A stretch of DNA of 64,000 bases from Anagrus nilaparvatae (taxonomy: Eukaryota > Arthropoda > Insecta > Hymenoptera > Mymaridae), in NCBI GenBank assembly GCA_022575985.1, contig JAKSXM010000231.1:26388501-26452500 (forward strand). Reading direction: 5' to 3'. Of this stretch, positions 25,201-40,200 are shown piece after piece (the first letter of the stretch is position 1; the number at the start of each line of letters is the position of its first letter). Made by a program: the position numbers and the translations under genes. Under the pieces are notes generated by a model. That model searched no databases and was not told the origin of the DNA. It saw only the letters and a program-made list of their open reading frames with translations.

Positions 25201-28200
25201 TCAACCACCAGCGTTACCACCTAGACCTCCACCAAGACCAAATACTCGAACATATGAATTACCAGCAGCTGTTCCTAATAATCAACGTGAGTATAATATA
25301 TCATTTATTTATTTATTTTATCCTTTTTTTAATACTACATCATTCTGGAATAAAAAAAATAACATAAGGCATATTGCTATACATTTTTGTTTATGTTTGT
25401 TATGTGATCTTATAATATAGAATTTTGAGAATGAAGATCGTGAGAAAAAAAAATTTTTTCATAAAATCATTTTTATTTTTATAAAGGATTTAAAATAGGA
25501 AATATTCAAAAATCAATATTTGTTTATTAACATGAAAATATGCTTTTTATCAAATTCTTTAAAAATTATAAGTAAAAATCAAATTTTTTGATTGGTACTT
25601 TGAAACCATTAAATAAATATCCTTTCACACCCTAATAATTTTTACGTTGTCATTAAAATATTTTCCTTTTTTAAGAAAAAGTGAGTAATGAATTTGTCAT
25701 ATGAATATTAATTCTTAACGAATTTATTCGTTATTTTGAAAATTCCTGTTTTTATTTTATAGTCAAAGAGTTTATAGTCTTCAATTAAATTTAACCTTTT
25801 CTAATAATTTTTATTTATTTTTAATATTTTACCAAATTTTGATAATGATACATCATTATAGCAGAAAAAATAATTACATATTTATTAGGATTCTTCCAGT
25901 TTTCACCCGCTACAGTAAAATCACTTGAAAATTTTTTTTGAATTTGGTTCAATTTTGTCCTAATCAAGTTTTGACATATCAAACTTCTTTGTACGGACCA
26001 GAGCTGTTTTCCCCATTTCAGGGAGGGGGGAGGGTGCATTTTTTTATTTTAAACATTACGAATCGATTAATTTTTTATTTTAAGAAGAAAAGGTGGAGTC
26101 GAAAAGGTTGTCAGTTACAGCTCCCAAAGTTTGATGTTTTGGAAATTTAAAATAACGTTAATCAAACTTATAGGAGCTGTAACTGACAAGAAATGCAATT
26201 TCTTGAAAAATTTGTATCCACTTTTTCGTCTTAAAATAAAAAAATTAATAGATTTGTAGTGTTAAGAAAAAAATTATTTTATCCCCAAAAAGGGGAAAAC
26301 CAGCCCCACCCCCCTCCAAGGGCCTGTCCATAGAAATTTGATATCAAGAAATCGGTTGGGACAAAAGTGAAAAGAATGCAAACATTTTCAAGTGATTTCA
26401 CTTTGGCGGTGTAAATTTTTGTAAACTTTCAAGGGTTTTTGTAAAAATTACGAAATTTCAATCAAATAGTCATAAGCATTAAATGACTGCTAAAAATCGA
26501 GAATTGGTGAAATTGGTCTCTCTTAGGCCCCCAACTGGTTTATGTGTGTATGTGTAGGTAAATGTGGGTTTGTGGTTAATTTTCAAAAATAAGGTTACAG
26601 GTGCGGAAAATTTTACTTGCAAGCTCAATGCTGAGTATTATTTTGACTCAAGACCAAAAAATTAAAAAAAATAAAGGAATTTTTTTGTGTTCATTATCTG
26701 CTTGAATAATTAACAGAAAAAAAAGAACTGTTCATATATAATTAATAAAATCATAGACATTTCAGATAGTGAATTGAAAGAAGATTGAAATGAAGTCATC
26801 TGAAAAAAAAATTCTTTTGATTTTACCCTTCATAATAAAGACAATACCGAGTAAAATACTTGAAAAATTATTTTATTTTTTAAAATAATAAGAATAAAGC
26901 CCTTTTTTAAATTAATTATTTTAAATAAACTGATGGTTGAGGCCTATTATATAGTTATAAAACAATAAATTATAATCCTCTTTCAAAATTTGTTCTACTT
27001 TTTATGGTACTTTAATGACACTTAATAAAAAAATGTTAACCAAATAATAAGTAAAAATAATTATATTTTGACAAGAAGAAGAAAAAAAATTTGCATAAAA
27101 TAATCCTATATAAATCAGTTTTAAAAAAAAATTATTATTATATACCATAATAATTAAATTAATTTTATAATTTATCAAAATAACATATAATTTAATTTAC
27201 TGCTATAAAATAACCTGTTTTTACTATCATATTATTAAAATCGCTAATTTTTGATAGAAAGAAAGTTTTATTTTAGCATATAAAATTAGATAAATTATAA
27301 AATTATGTAGATGAATAACTTTAATTATAAAGAAAAAAAAAATTTTAATTCGGTATAATTTTTTATTATTACTTGAATATAATGAAAAATTATGAAAAAT
27401 AAGCGTAACTAATTAATGTAATCAACACGCAGAGCAGATAATAATATAAAATATGTGTAGGATTGTAAAATGGATTAAGTTTTTTATTATATTACATTGT
27501 AAATTTTTGAACAAAAGAATTTTATAATACACATAATTAATTAAAATTTTAATATTAACTTAAATATAATTAATCATTCATAAAATTTATTAATTATAAT
27601 TATTTGATAGAAGTAGAATTTTTATTTCTCATGCGATATTTTATTACACAAAATACCGTTTTAAACTCTTTGATGCGATGAAAAAACTGACAAAAATTAA
27701 TTCTGAATATGTACATAAACTTTGCTAAGTAATTAATTTTTAGATTTTTAAACCTTTAAAAAATTTTGCATATCATTTTGAATAATGAAATTACACCTTT
27801 AGCGATAAAACTTCACCGTTAAAAACCCATAACGAAATTTGAGTCTGGAAAAAAAGTGTTTAATACTAGGCTATTTACAAAATTAAGTCAGGACTAAATT
27901 TTTGCTTACAAAAACGCATCAAGAAATTTGAGGAGGGGGGGTCCTTTGCTAAGGTAAAATCATTTATAAATTGTGCTTCTTCTGAATGAAAATACCCATC
28001 CTCATTGACCCTTCTTTCTGTATTTTACCTTTTTGATTCTTGAGCTGTTATCTTGATTCTTTAGGTCTTGTTTTGATTCTTGTAGGTTTACCTCCATATA
28101 TTCTGCAAAGTGAGGTCCTCAACACCTATCAAACGTCCTATTAAGAAATAATTCAAAATTTAAATATAAGACTTTCATTTATTATATAAAGCGGTTTCTT

Positions 28201-31200
28201 TTAAAAAATTTTATGTGAAGTGAATGTTTTGCCTCTGGGAGCCCCAAAGGAAAAGAGGCTTATTCATTTATAAACTTTTATCGTTTTGTTTGGGAACTTT
28301 AGGCCTCTCGAGGGGTGCAAATGTATAATATGTTTTTTACTTCTGAATAACATTTTGTTACACATACATAGATTTTTTGATTTTCTTTGTGGAAGGTTTT
28401 CATGAGAATTCACAAATATTTAAATTAGCTCGAAGTTAAAAGTGTGTCATTTAGTTAGTCCTACGGGACAAATCAAAAACAGAAAGCAGTTTGAGAAATT
28501 TGACACCGCTATCAACCCCTTTTTTTTTAAAAATTATAACAAAGTTTTCAATTTTATCATATTATTTAAAAATTCAACTCTTTAAATTCAGTAAAAAACT
28601 TAGTTTTGTACCACGCGTTTTAAAATTTTCAAATCACTGCCCGTCCAAATAAATAAATTTTGCTGCGTTTCCTCAACCAAAAGATAAATCTAAATTTAAA
28701 AACGTTATTTTATATTCTAAAATATCATCTTTCTACATTATTACATCCTTTTATCTTAAATATTTCCTTACATAATATGCTTATTAAAAATATGAATAAA
28801 AAAACGTTAAAAAATACAAAAGTCAGCAAAATATAACTCGGATAAAAAAACAGAGCCTTTAATAGCACAGATTTTCTATTTTAATACCAATAACGATTAT
28901 TTCTTATCTAAAAAAGAAAATAAATAAAAATCTACATAATGATAAAAAAAAAAGCTCATAATATTAAAAAGCTTCTTTTTTTACTGTTTAACGCGCTTGC
29001 TCAGCAACCATGCGCACTTTAGTAACAGCAATATTTTCAATATACATATTTATATATCATACGAAACCATCTACTGCACAAAACCCTATGGATATTATAT
29101 CCAGTGCTTTTTCTCTGCTCCAGACTTTATTGACCTGTTTGGTCTAGCTTTATATACTTGTTTTAATATTTTTTCTTTTTTTTTTTTCTTTAAAGACTAA
29201 AAAATTATTTTGTTTTTCATTTATTATTTTAAATTCAATTTTTCGACTTATTTACTAAAATTCAATTTTTTTAAAACTGTAAATTTGTTTTTTGTTTAAA
29301 AATACGCATAGAGTATGCTTATAACATGCGGCAAAAGTTAATTAAAATTATAGTGCAACTAATTAGTGAGCTATTAATTTGAGATGGCGCTAGTGTATTT
29401 TTGAAAAAAACATTATAAATTTTCAAAAAAATGGATCGAGGGTTACCAATTTTACACATAGTAAGATGTCGTTACGGTAATAACCTGCAATCTCAAGGAA
29501 TTATTGAACCGGCATCTTATGATGCTTTAGCATCTATGGCACCGCATTATCAAACATATTCATATTTAACTGGAAATGATTATATTTCAAGACCAAGGTG
29601 TTCTCATACTTTTGGTATGTTTTTCTTTTTTTAGTTATAGGTAGTTTTTGTGTTTATTAAAATTTAAGTTGTTTGAATTTACAAATCTTTTGTATTTCAT
29701 TTAATGTAAAATTTTTACTTGAATTTCGGCTTAAGTTTCGCTTAAAATTGTACTCAAAATAAAACAATTAATTAAAGCATTAAATTAGCTTAAATCTACA
29801 ATAATTTCAAAATAAATCCAAGCAGATGAGAAACCTAAATATTTTAGAACGAAGATACTTAAAATATTATAAATATCGATTAGCCTTCATTTTATTGCAT
29901 TATTTGTTATTGTTTTTATTTTATCAAGGAAAAATGAACCATTATTATTATACTGACCTAATTATGAAAATATCTTTAGAAATTTTAAAATAAAAAATTG
30001 CGAACTTATTTTAATATTAGATAAAAATGATGAATATCAATTTTTCTGAAAAATAATTTAAATGATAAATAAATTTGTCATTTATCAACTTATCGATATG
30101 GTAAAAGCCACAATCACTAAAATACTAAACGCTTCAATAAATAGATCCATTTGTGTACTAACATATACAAAATTTGATATATTTCTATTCGTATTCAAAT
30201 GTTTCTATTTCCTATTTAACCAAAATTGAATTGACAATATGTTGAAAAAGCTGTATTATATTGCATAAATGTTGATAATATTCTATTTTATGATAGTGTA
30301 GAAAATAATTTATAATAGAAATGTTTGATGAATTAAAGTTTTTGCAGGCTCGATATCAGATAAAAAACGTTACATTGTGAAAGCTTATCGATGTACAAAT
30401 AGAAATGCTGGTGTATAATTGCAAAATATTATGTTTCTTGTACTCGGTTTCTCACTCAAGAAACTATCGATCCTACAGTATTTTGCTCATTTAGGGGAAA
30501 AAATTTAATAGAAAAATATTGTTTTTAGGGGAAAATTTTTGTAATCTATACGAAGCTTGTAAGTTAAAAAGCTTCAGTCACTTATAAAGGAAGAAAAGAT
30601 CTTATAACAATGGAAAGATAAGTCAGGACTAAACAAAGGAGTCGTATTAGTTTACATCTGAGTAAATTGGTATACAGAATATTTATAAGGAAAATCATGC
30701 CTTGATTTCAAAGTTTATTTACTTTAAAAAATTTTAACAACCGAGAAAATTTTGAATGATTGAGAAATAAAAAAAATTAGAAAGAAATTAAAAAATTTAG
30801 TAAGAATTACTAAAACGAATATTAATTTTGTTTTTTTGCTAATGTTTTATTTATTATTTTTTTAAACCTTTTTGAATTTTATTTTAAGGAAAAAAATAAA
30901 TATAAATTTCACCCCTCCACCCTTTCTCTATTAAATTTATTGATTTTGGATATTTATTGAATTTTTATTTAGAGGCTTTTAAAATCTTTTTTCTCACTCA
31001 CAGCTTTGTGCACTAAGACCTTATGTTTGGACTTTCTCCTCAGAGTCTCCGAGCTTTTCTTTTACAAATAAGAATTTGAAAAATGTTCTAAAGACGGAGG
31101 GGGGGAGGAATTTTGTCTAAATGACGATTTGTACAAAATGAATTTGAAATGGATTATTCTATTGATTAAGGGATAATGTCTCAACAAAAATTAGATTTCT

Positions 31201-34200
31201 GTTCAATTGTTTACATAATACTTCAGCAAGCAAATTTAAATAGAGAATTTCTTTGGATTCACCAGAAAAAGATTTAAAATTTTTAAAAGATGAAGCAGTT
31301 TCAAATTCAAAAACGTGCTTACTATTATTAGAACCTGACACGTTCGATGTGTGACTATACATATTTAATAATTTATAAAAAAATGGATGTTTATATTTTC
31401 CTATGGGACGTGCAGTAATCCTTAAGTTTCTTTATCAGTTCAAATCTTAGATATAACAAATAATAATTTTGCATGCCTTGCTTCGTTCTTTTCTGATTAA
31501 TTTCCGGAATAACTAATCTAAGCTTCATGATTATTGTTTCCAAAAGAGTTTTAGTCATTAAAATATTACGACGTCTCGCAATATTAAACATACAAAAACG
31601 ATTTCCTGTGAAGACCCTTTTCAATTCATAAATTTAATGCTCAACCCACAAAACAATAATAATATCTGACTTTTATGTAGGCCATTTTTTTTAATAAAGA
31701 ATATTTAATATGACATAAAAATTAAGTTTATTAAGAGATCTTTTAATATTTGAATGAAGTAATATTTTGGCCCCCTTTTTTATTCTAATATACCCTAAAA
31801 AACATTTGGCACTATTGTCCTACCGTATTTTCTACTTTAATATAGCTAAAGATGTACTTTGTGAATAACCAATGAGCATAAAATCTTTTTGACATCATTG
31901 TTATTATTATTTTCTATTGTCGTTCTTAGTATTTTAGTAATCAAAATTATTTGAAATAATTCCAATATTTAACAAAATATGACATTAACTTATAATGAAA
32001 ATAAATTAAAAACATTTTTGCATATTATAAAAGTATTTATTTAACTGTTTTACTTAAGATACTCATAATTTAATAATTTAAGAACATCGTTGTAACTTGA
32101 ACTAAATTATAATTACCAAGTTTTTTTCCATATTTTTTTTTACTTAAAACGCCTTCTTATTTAACTAGAAATTGTATCAATTAAGTTATAAACTAAGAGG
32201 AAATGTAACAGGTTTTAAAATATATTTAACTTAAATGACATCCTAACCGGATTAAATTTAATCAAGTTAAATCTAATATTATAAATTTTTTTCTTACTCC
32301 ATTTTTTACATTACTATATCAAATTATACGACATAGTTTTTCCTTGGTTTATTATTTACTTATTTTGTTTCGCGTTACTTTATTTTCTAATTTTCTTTAT
32401 TGGGTTGTAATTTTTTAGTTCTAGGAAGTTTTGGTAATTGACTTTTTCGAATTAAAAGAATTGGTGCAATTTACTCTAATGTTTGAAAAATTTTTTACCT
32501 CTATTTATTTTATTAATGTAAGTAGTAACTCAAAGCGATAGTTAAAGGCATTATTTGTTTTAGAACTTCTGTTAGGTCAAGTGGGTGGATTTACCTGCTA
32601 AGGGTTAGGCAAAAAGCGATGTATTGTTTTGAATTATTGTTTGTATTATAATATGAAAATTAACATGTAAATAAATTGCTGAAAACGAATTTTAAGTTGA
32701 TTTTGCCTAAAAAATTACCAGTTTCTTCTTCCTAACAAATTATTACGAAATATGGCCTGAAATGAAGATTTTAAATTATATGCTAAATATTGACTAAACA
32801 ATTTATCTAATTACTTCAAAAATAGAAAATTCGGGTACGTCAGGTCAAATTGTATAAAATTTCTTTGGTCCCTTTTTAAAATTTTAAATTGTTAGCTTCA
32901 GACCTTAAATTATGGCCAATTTTGCAATAATTGGTTAATAACAGTTAATCTGACACGTTTGGGTTAAAATGGACCCCTGATTCGGTTTCAGAAGACCAAA
33001 AAACATTAATAAAATCCACTTTTATCCACGCAGGACGAATGGTCCTCTACGGCGTGGTGGCTTGACTATGAGTAAAACATGATTTTTAAAGTCTTGAAAA
33101 AAAATCTGGCATTTAGTACTTTACAAGTAGTACTTAACATGGAACATGTTTATTTATATCATAGGGAGGGGTACCTGTGAATCTGAAAATCAAAAGAGGG
33201 CCAAAAGTGTCTGATTTTAAGGGAGAGGAATCAAATGGGACCTAGAATAATTTCGATTTAAAGAATTGTACTAATTTGGGTTAAGGGACTTATTATTAGA
33301 ATATTTTTGATTTAGGGAATGAGAATAATACGGGCTTAGGGGATCAGAATAAAATGAAGTTTAGAATGTTAACGTCTAATAAAGATGATAATTAAAAATT
33401 ACAAGAATAGCAAATTATATTGTAATATTGGAAAACATTTATGGATTCTACCTAGCACTCAGCTGTAGTAAACATGTTCCATGTGTTTACACAAACCTGT
33501 TATAATTTTTTTCTTTTTGATTTCACTCTCATGATAAACTATATTTATAGTTTTTATTTCGTAAAAAAAACTTAAACCAAACAAAATTATTAATTACAAT
33601 TATTATTTTTGGGGTGTGAAAAGATTACACAGAAAGATTCACTTGAAAATAAATTAAACGAAAGCATGAAATTTATAATTTTTAGGTTATGTGCGTTATA
33701 TGCTTCGTTATCGATTAGAATACTTCAGTTAAGTTGTAGTATAAAAAATTTAAAAGAAAAATGACATAATATATTAATAAAACAGAAATAGTATCCAATT
33801 TTCTAGGTATCTTGTTATATAATTTTCATTTTTTTAAGAATTTATGTATCATGTAATCACAAAAATAAATCTTTTTTTAAAATCAACATCTGTTTGTAAA
33901 AAATGTAATTTTATAGTACATTATTCTTATCTCATAACAAAAATCTAATATTTCAAAAAAAAATGTATCATTTTTAAAAAGTATTTTTTCAAAAGAAAAT
34001 AAAAAAAAAACTAACCTAAAAATTTTATTATTATTATACTCATAAAAGAATGTTAATAGACAAGTTTTTTTTTATCAAAGTATAGCAGTAAAAATGTCAT
34101 TCATGATTTTTAAAATCAGCTTCTATCTTCCTTTTTATTATATACAATTTTTGGTCTTAAATTTTTGAAAAAAACAACAAAAACAGGATGAAAAGAATTT

Positions 34201-37200
34201 TATAATACAAAAATTAAATTAAGTAAAAAAAGCTTGATCTTTTATCGAGAGAAAATAATCTTTAATTCGATTGACGAATCACGCAAAAACATTTATATAA
34301 AGAGTAAAATTTGCAAGATATTAGTATAAAAAGAATTTTTTGAAAAAAGAAAAAAAAATTCCCACACTTAACATGCCATGCACTATTATAATAATAATGA
34401 TAATAACACTTGTATGCAACGTCTGCTTCTTCTTCTTCTTCTTCTCACGAACCAATTTCTCTAACTTTTTGTTGAAATTTTCTTTTATGAGACTATATTT
34501 TTACCTCAGCAGGAGGAAAAAAATACATACAAAAAGTTAAAAATTGTAAAATCACTGAAATAGTAGGACGTCTCTTCTTTCTGTAATGTCAGTTTTATTT
34601 TTTTACCCTCGCCTCTGCAGGTAGTAAATTTTATTATTTACAATTGAATAAAAATAGTTAAATATGAGTAGGTGGAGATTTTTTTCTCAATAATTCAAAA
34701 AAACTTTTTTCTCTTCAAATTTTTACCTAAAAAAAATTTTTTTATAATCCTTAGCTTTATCCCTTTTATAGAAATTTTTATTGCATTGAATAAAAAAATG
34801 CATAAAAACACGCAAACTTAATAATAATAATAACTTTGATTTATACAAAAGCAAATAAGTATAATAGAATAAATATTGAGTTTATGTGTGTGTACTTTTA
34901 GATTTTTATCCTAAATGAATGCAAAAAAAATCTTTATAAAATTTCAATGTAATATACTCAAGCGTATCGAAATAAGACTCAAAAAAAAAACTTTTGTTAT
35001 TATTTTTCTGACGGGGGTGTTAAATCCACGTGATTTTATGTGATTTTTTAAAAAAGAAATTTTATTAAAAAAAATGATATTGCGAGGTAACAGAACGAAT
35101 CGAATTGATTACCTACCTATATGAAAAAATATGACAGAAAAATTTTCAATTTTTTTATTTGATTTCGATTCAATTTTTTTTTATTGTTTAAATGTAATTG
35201 ATTTTTATGTATTATTGAAATCTATATTGTACGTTTTTTTATTACAATTTTTTATTTGGATTTTTTTTTTAATTCAAATTTATGTATGCCGGTATAAGAT
35301 CATAGTATTTTTTGTCGGTATTTACTACCATTTTTTACATAAAATATTTCGACTAATTTTTATCGTAAATTGCGACAGTAATGTCATTAAATTTAAATTT
35401 ATAATATTTTTGTATATTTACAAAAAAAAAAAAAATATTTTAATGATATACAAATATTTAAGATTCATTAATTTATTCAAAAAAATTTATAGAACAGAAA
35501 TACATATAATTATGTATATATGGAACATTCTTTGTAAGTACCGTAAGAGAATCGCAGAATGTGTCACAATTTGATTTTTTGATTTTAATTTTATTCAACC
35601 TTATTTTATGTTTGCATATACTGCTCCTTTAATATTTATGATTCCTAATTTTGTACTAGATTCACTTTAAAGTTGAAGCATTTGCTAAAAATGGCTTAAA
35701 GGTTTTATCAATTTTCCGATGACCAGTTTTAAGAAATTAACGATATTTTTATAATTTCTTAAAAATTTTAATGAGTGTATCAAATTTTTTTGTCAGATTT
35801 TGAAAATTCAAAATGACGAGCTCAAAATGTCAGTTTCGTCATTTTGATATTTTTTAACGCGAAGATTAAGTTTGCAAATTTTGTTTGACCTCATTAAAAA
35901 TCTCAATTAAACAATTCTCTATAAAACCCATAATTGTGAAAAGTTCCAATTTTGGGAGCAATTTAAAAATTGGTCATTTTAGGTCAAACATGGTCATTTG
36001 GTTAATTCTGATCTACATAATAAAATAACTGTAGTTATAGCCAACTCTTAACGAAAATAATTTTGTATGCTAACGCGATAAGCATCATATAAATTTGGTA
36101 CCAGGAAACAATGTTTCGGATGTGAAATCAAACTTATCTTATGAAAACTGCTAACCTGATAATATTTATAGTTTATCAGTTTAAGTTTAAGTTTTGGATG
36201 TTGCCGATAATAAATTTCCTCCGGAAATAAAAAAAAAGTAATAGTTAAAAATCGTGTTTTCTAAAGAAAAGTTCCAATATTATGTACTTCGTATAAAATA
36301 TTTCTTTTTTTTTTAATTGATAAATTTATAAATAACACATTACAGAATAAAAAAAAAGATTTTTCACAAATACTGACAGGCTGATCTGTTTAAATTTTAC
36401 TTGAATTTGTAATGTCATGATGATTTTTATAATCAAAAATTGAACTCTTAAACAGTCTTTGCACATTCTTGGCAACATATAAGTTTTTTTACTGATTAAG
36501 AGAAAGAAAACACAAAAGTTAGAAATTTCCTTATTGAATTCCTTTCGTTTTCTAAAAATAATAATAAAAAAAATTTACAAATCAAATAAAAATAAATATA
36601 AATTTAAAAATTTAATTATAAATAAATTTTTTTGTTTCAGGTAACGAAAACAGTAACGAAAGAAATAATAACAAAAGTTGTTGCACAAAATACATCGTAT
36701 TATGTTTATTATGTGGTACTTTAAGTTCAGCAGTTGGTAGTTTATTTTTAGCAATTCATGCTATATTATCATCCCACACAGCGAGTTTATCATTATTTGA
36801 AACAGTGCCATCGTATATACCAGGATTCATGGTAAGTTTTTTTGGAATAAAAAACAAAATAGGGCAATATATTCATTATCGATATTGAACGAATAAAATT
36901 TTTGTACGGAATATTTGACTACTTAAATTTAATGTGCTCCTTATACTGAAAATAAGAAATGTAGACTTAAAATTTTATATTATTTGCTCAAGAATCCTTT
37001 TTATAAAAGTCGATATAAAAATATTTATTCAATAAAGTACTTATATTACTTTTCTTATAAAATTTTTCAACATAATATTTACTTTTCAATTGTTTACATA
37101 CCCATTATTACGTAATCAACAAAAAAACCAATACATAGTTAAAAAAAATTTTTATTTCAATAATATGAATCACAATATTAAATTTATCTACAATAGATCT

Positions 37201-40200
37201 TTTTATTCGTGGGAGAAAAGTATTATATTGTAAATGTCGAGTATGTAAGAGAACAAATAAGATTATTTGCATTGATTATTACATTTTACTTCTTGAACGG
37301 GTTTAATATAGTATTCAATTGTTTAAATATGCATAATAGAATTTATACACTTTCAAAAACTTTATTGACATCAAGTGTTACTTTTTATGTTTAATCAAAT
37401 TAAATAAAAGAATATTTTTCAATTTATTTAAATGTTTGTTTTCTGAATCATGTAGACGTTATTTAAATTATGTGTTTTTGACATTTTTTTATTAATAGGG
37501 GTGTATTCAGGTAATTTCAATAGAAACATTTAAATGGTTTTTTCTTTTTTTAGTGGCTTGAGTGTTAGTGTAATTGACAAATTTGTTGAAGTTTAATAAG
37601 TAAGACCTTAAAAATCTTTAGATTCTTAGGACTGATTGATTAAAATTGTTTCTTTTGTTTTTTGGTGTTTTTATCGAATAGTAATTTAAAAATTAAGCTT
37701 TTGATATGTAAATATATTGTTTAAAATTTTTTGAGTAATGTAAAATAGATTCTACAAAATTTTTTGAGTTAGGTAAAATAGTTTTAAATTGATGTAAAAA
37801 TTAAATTTAAAAAAATTAATAATAACAATTTTTAAAGTAACCAAAATTTTGTTTTGAGGAACCAAAATAAATAAAATTTGTAATTTTTTTTATTTATCTC
37901 AAAAAATTGCAACTCACAAAGGCGAAATATTTCTTAAATACATATTTCCAAAGTCAAAAAAAAATTTGTCAATTTTTATAAAAGTTTATATATTTTTAAA
38001 ATTTATGTGCACATTTGCATAATCTTTCAAAAATATTTGTAAAAAAATGTCAATTAAAATTAAATTTTATGAACTTAAAAAGAAAAAAAAAACTAGTATA
38101 TTAAAATTTTATTTTCATATTCTGTTTATAAATGCATAAAAACATGAATAATTCTATAAATAATATATTTTTACAAAAGACTGCAATAATTGAAAAGGAT
38201 TTTTATAATATGCATAAAGAGAGATTTTAACTCTGTATCTTAAAACTTGAATTTCTAAAGCAAAAGTTTATAATCTTGAAAAGTTTTATTTTAAATATTT
38301 TATAACGTTTCTCTTTTATTCAAAAGAATAAAAATTTTTAAAAGATATTTAAAAAAAAAGCCCTTTTTTATGCTTTGCAAAGCGTGTGATACAAAGAAAT
38401 TTTAAAATATAGTTACTTGTTTTCACTTTTCTCAAAATTAAAATTTATTAAAATTTATTAAACCTCTTAAAAAACTCTTTGAAATTGCAATTTGACAGTC
38501 TTTTAACATATTTTTTCGACACAAAATTAAACAACAATTAGTTAAAAATATATAATTTTTTCTGTTTTTTACAGCTAATATTAATGGGATTGTTTACGAT
38601 AATATTGGCAAGAAGAAAATATCGATATGGTTTTCTGGTTAGTATAACATTCATAAATGCATAAATTTTTCCTCTTTCATCTCTTTTTATACAAAGAGCG
38701 AATAAAAAAAAAATCTTTTTTTCCCCTCTAAAAATAATATTCATATTTATACTAATCTTTTGTTTCTTTGAAATGTGCATTTAGATGAAAGTCTGCGTTT
38801 CCGTAAGTGTCGTCTGTGCACTTATTTGTGTTCTTGTCACTGTCAACACAACTGTCGTTCATATGGCTAGATTACAGGGTATAAAAGAATGCCATTACAA
38901 TATGGCAGCAAGGTAATAATAATATACTCTTTTATTATTATTTTTTTTTATCCACTGTACTTTTTTTTTAATAAAGACTTTTTTAATTTAAAAAAAATGT
39001 GTATAACGATAATTATTATTTATATTAACTTACATTATATGAAACTTGGAGCTAAGATTATGGTGTAAGAGTTTTTAATTAAAATGTGATAAAAAAGTTA
39101 ATGAAAATAGTAATTATAAAAATATGGTGTATATGAGCAAGTCTTTAAATTTTTTGCATTTTATTAACGGCTTCAACTTTTTTTTGAATCTCTTTGTTCT
39201 TTAAATTGCGTAATTAACCCTTTAAGGACGTAATGATAGTCACATTGATTCGAAGATATCATTTATAACTCAACAAAATTAAAATAAAATTTTTTTAAGA
39301 GAAAAAAGTTCACTTTTTCGCAAAATAACATTCCATCTGAATCTATTTTAGGTTCATTACAATTCAATAACCTCAATAAATTAAAAATTTTTCATGTTAC
39401 ACTAGTGCAACGTACGTCCCTAAAGGGTTGGTAAATAGAGCTATGATGAAATATAATCGAATTTAAAAAATAACTTCATATCATATAAAATTTTTAAACT
39501 GCGAGATTTTCCTTCAAAAAAGCTTCGTAAAAATACGTCAGCTAAAAATTTTTTTTTTCTATTTTCAGTAGCTATTAAAAAAGTTAAATAATTATTAAAA
39601 TAATTAAAAAAAAAAGCAGATTAAAAATTTTTAATATTACTAAAAGTTATTAACGAATAATTTAATAGCGATATAATTTATATATAAATGAAGTTTAATG
39701 AGTAAATTTATGAACATTTAATATAGATAGACAGTAAAAAAATAATTATTACCAAAAACATTTTATTGATATTTTAACGATGCAAAATTTAATATGGTTT
39801 AAGTACCAAAAGAGCCATAAATAATAATTTCTCTAATTTTATGTTATCGTAATAAATTATAAATTATTTTTGAATTTTAAAATAAATCGAACAAATTATT
39901 TTAATTTTTATTACCTATGCAAATTGTAATTGTTTTAAAAGTCAGAGAGTTTAAGTTTAGGTACACTGTAAAAAGTAACTTTCTTAGATTCACAAAAAAA
40001 ATAGAATTAAAAAATTAGTAATTTTTCGAAAAAAATCGTAAATTTACTAAATTTAGTATATTAACTAAAAATTTGAATATTTCCGTTTTTTTTTGGAAAT
40101 GCGCGAGAAAAATTGATTATTTACAATTTTTTTTCGAAAATTTACAAAAAATATTTGCTAATTTATAAATTTTTTCGTAAATTCACAAAAAAAATCGAGA

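Larger units (their letters stand above)
29615..36640 (+). other. Intron 3 of tetraspan gene
   Basis: A 7-kb phase-1 intron. It carries a partial family A repeat (33130-33520), a TTC microsatellite (about 34423-34444) and a fragment related to the Toll-intron element (35900-36060). Two adjacent short minus-strand frames at 31159-31624 were considered and not called. Confidence 0.55.

Noticed and set aside
31159..31624. Two adjacent short minus frames (67 and 77 codons)
   Set aside because: They are close together and look slightly protein-like, but no family, splice sites or continuation could be found.
35131..35574. 147-codon + frame
   Set aside because: F/I/Y/K-rich reading of T-runs inside a large intron. 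No motif, no splice logic; typical chance frame in AT-rich DNA.
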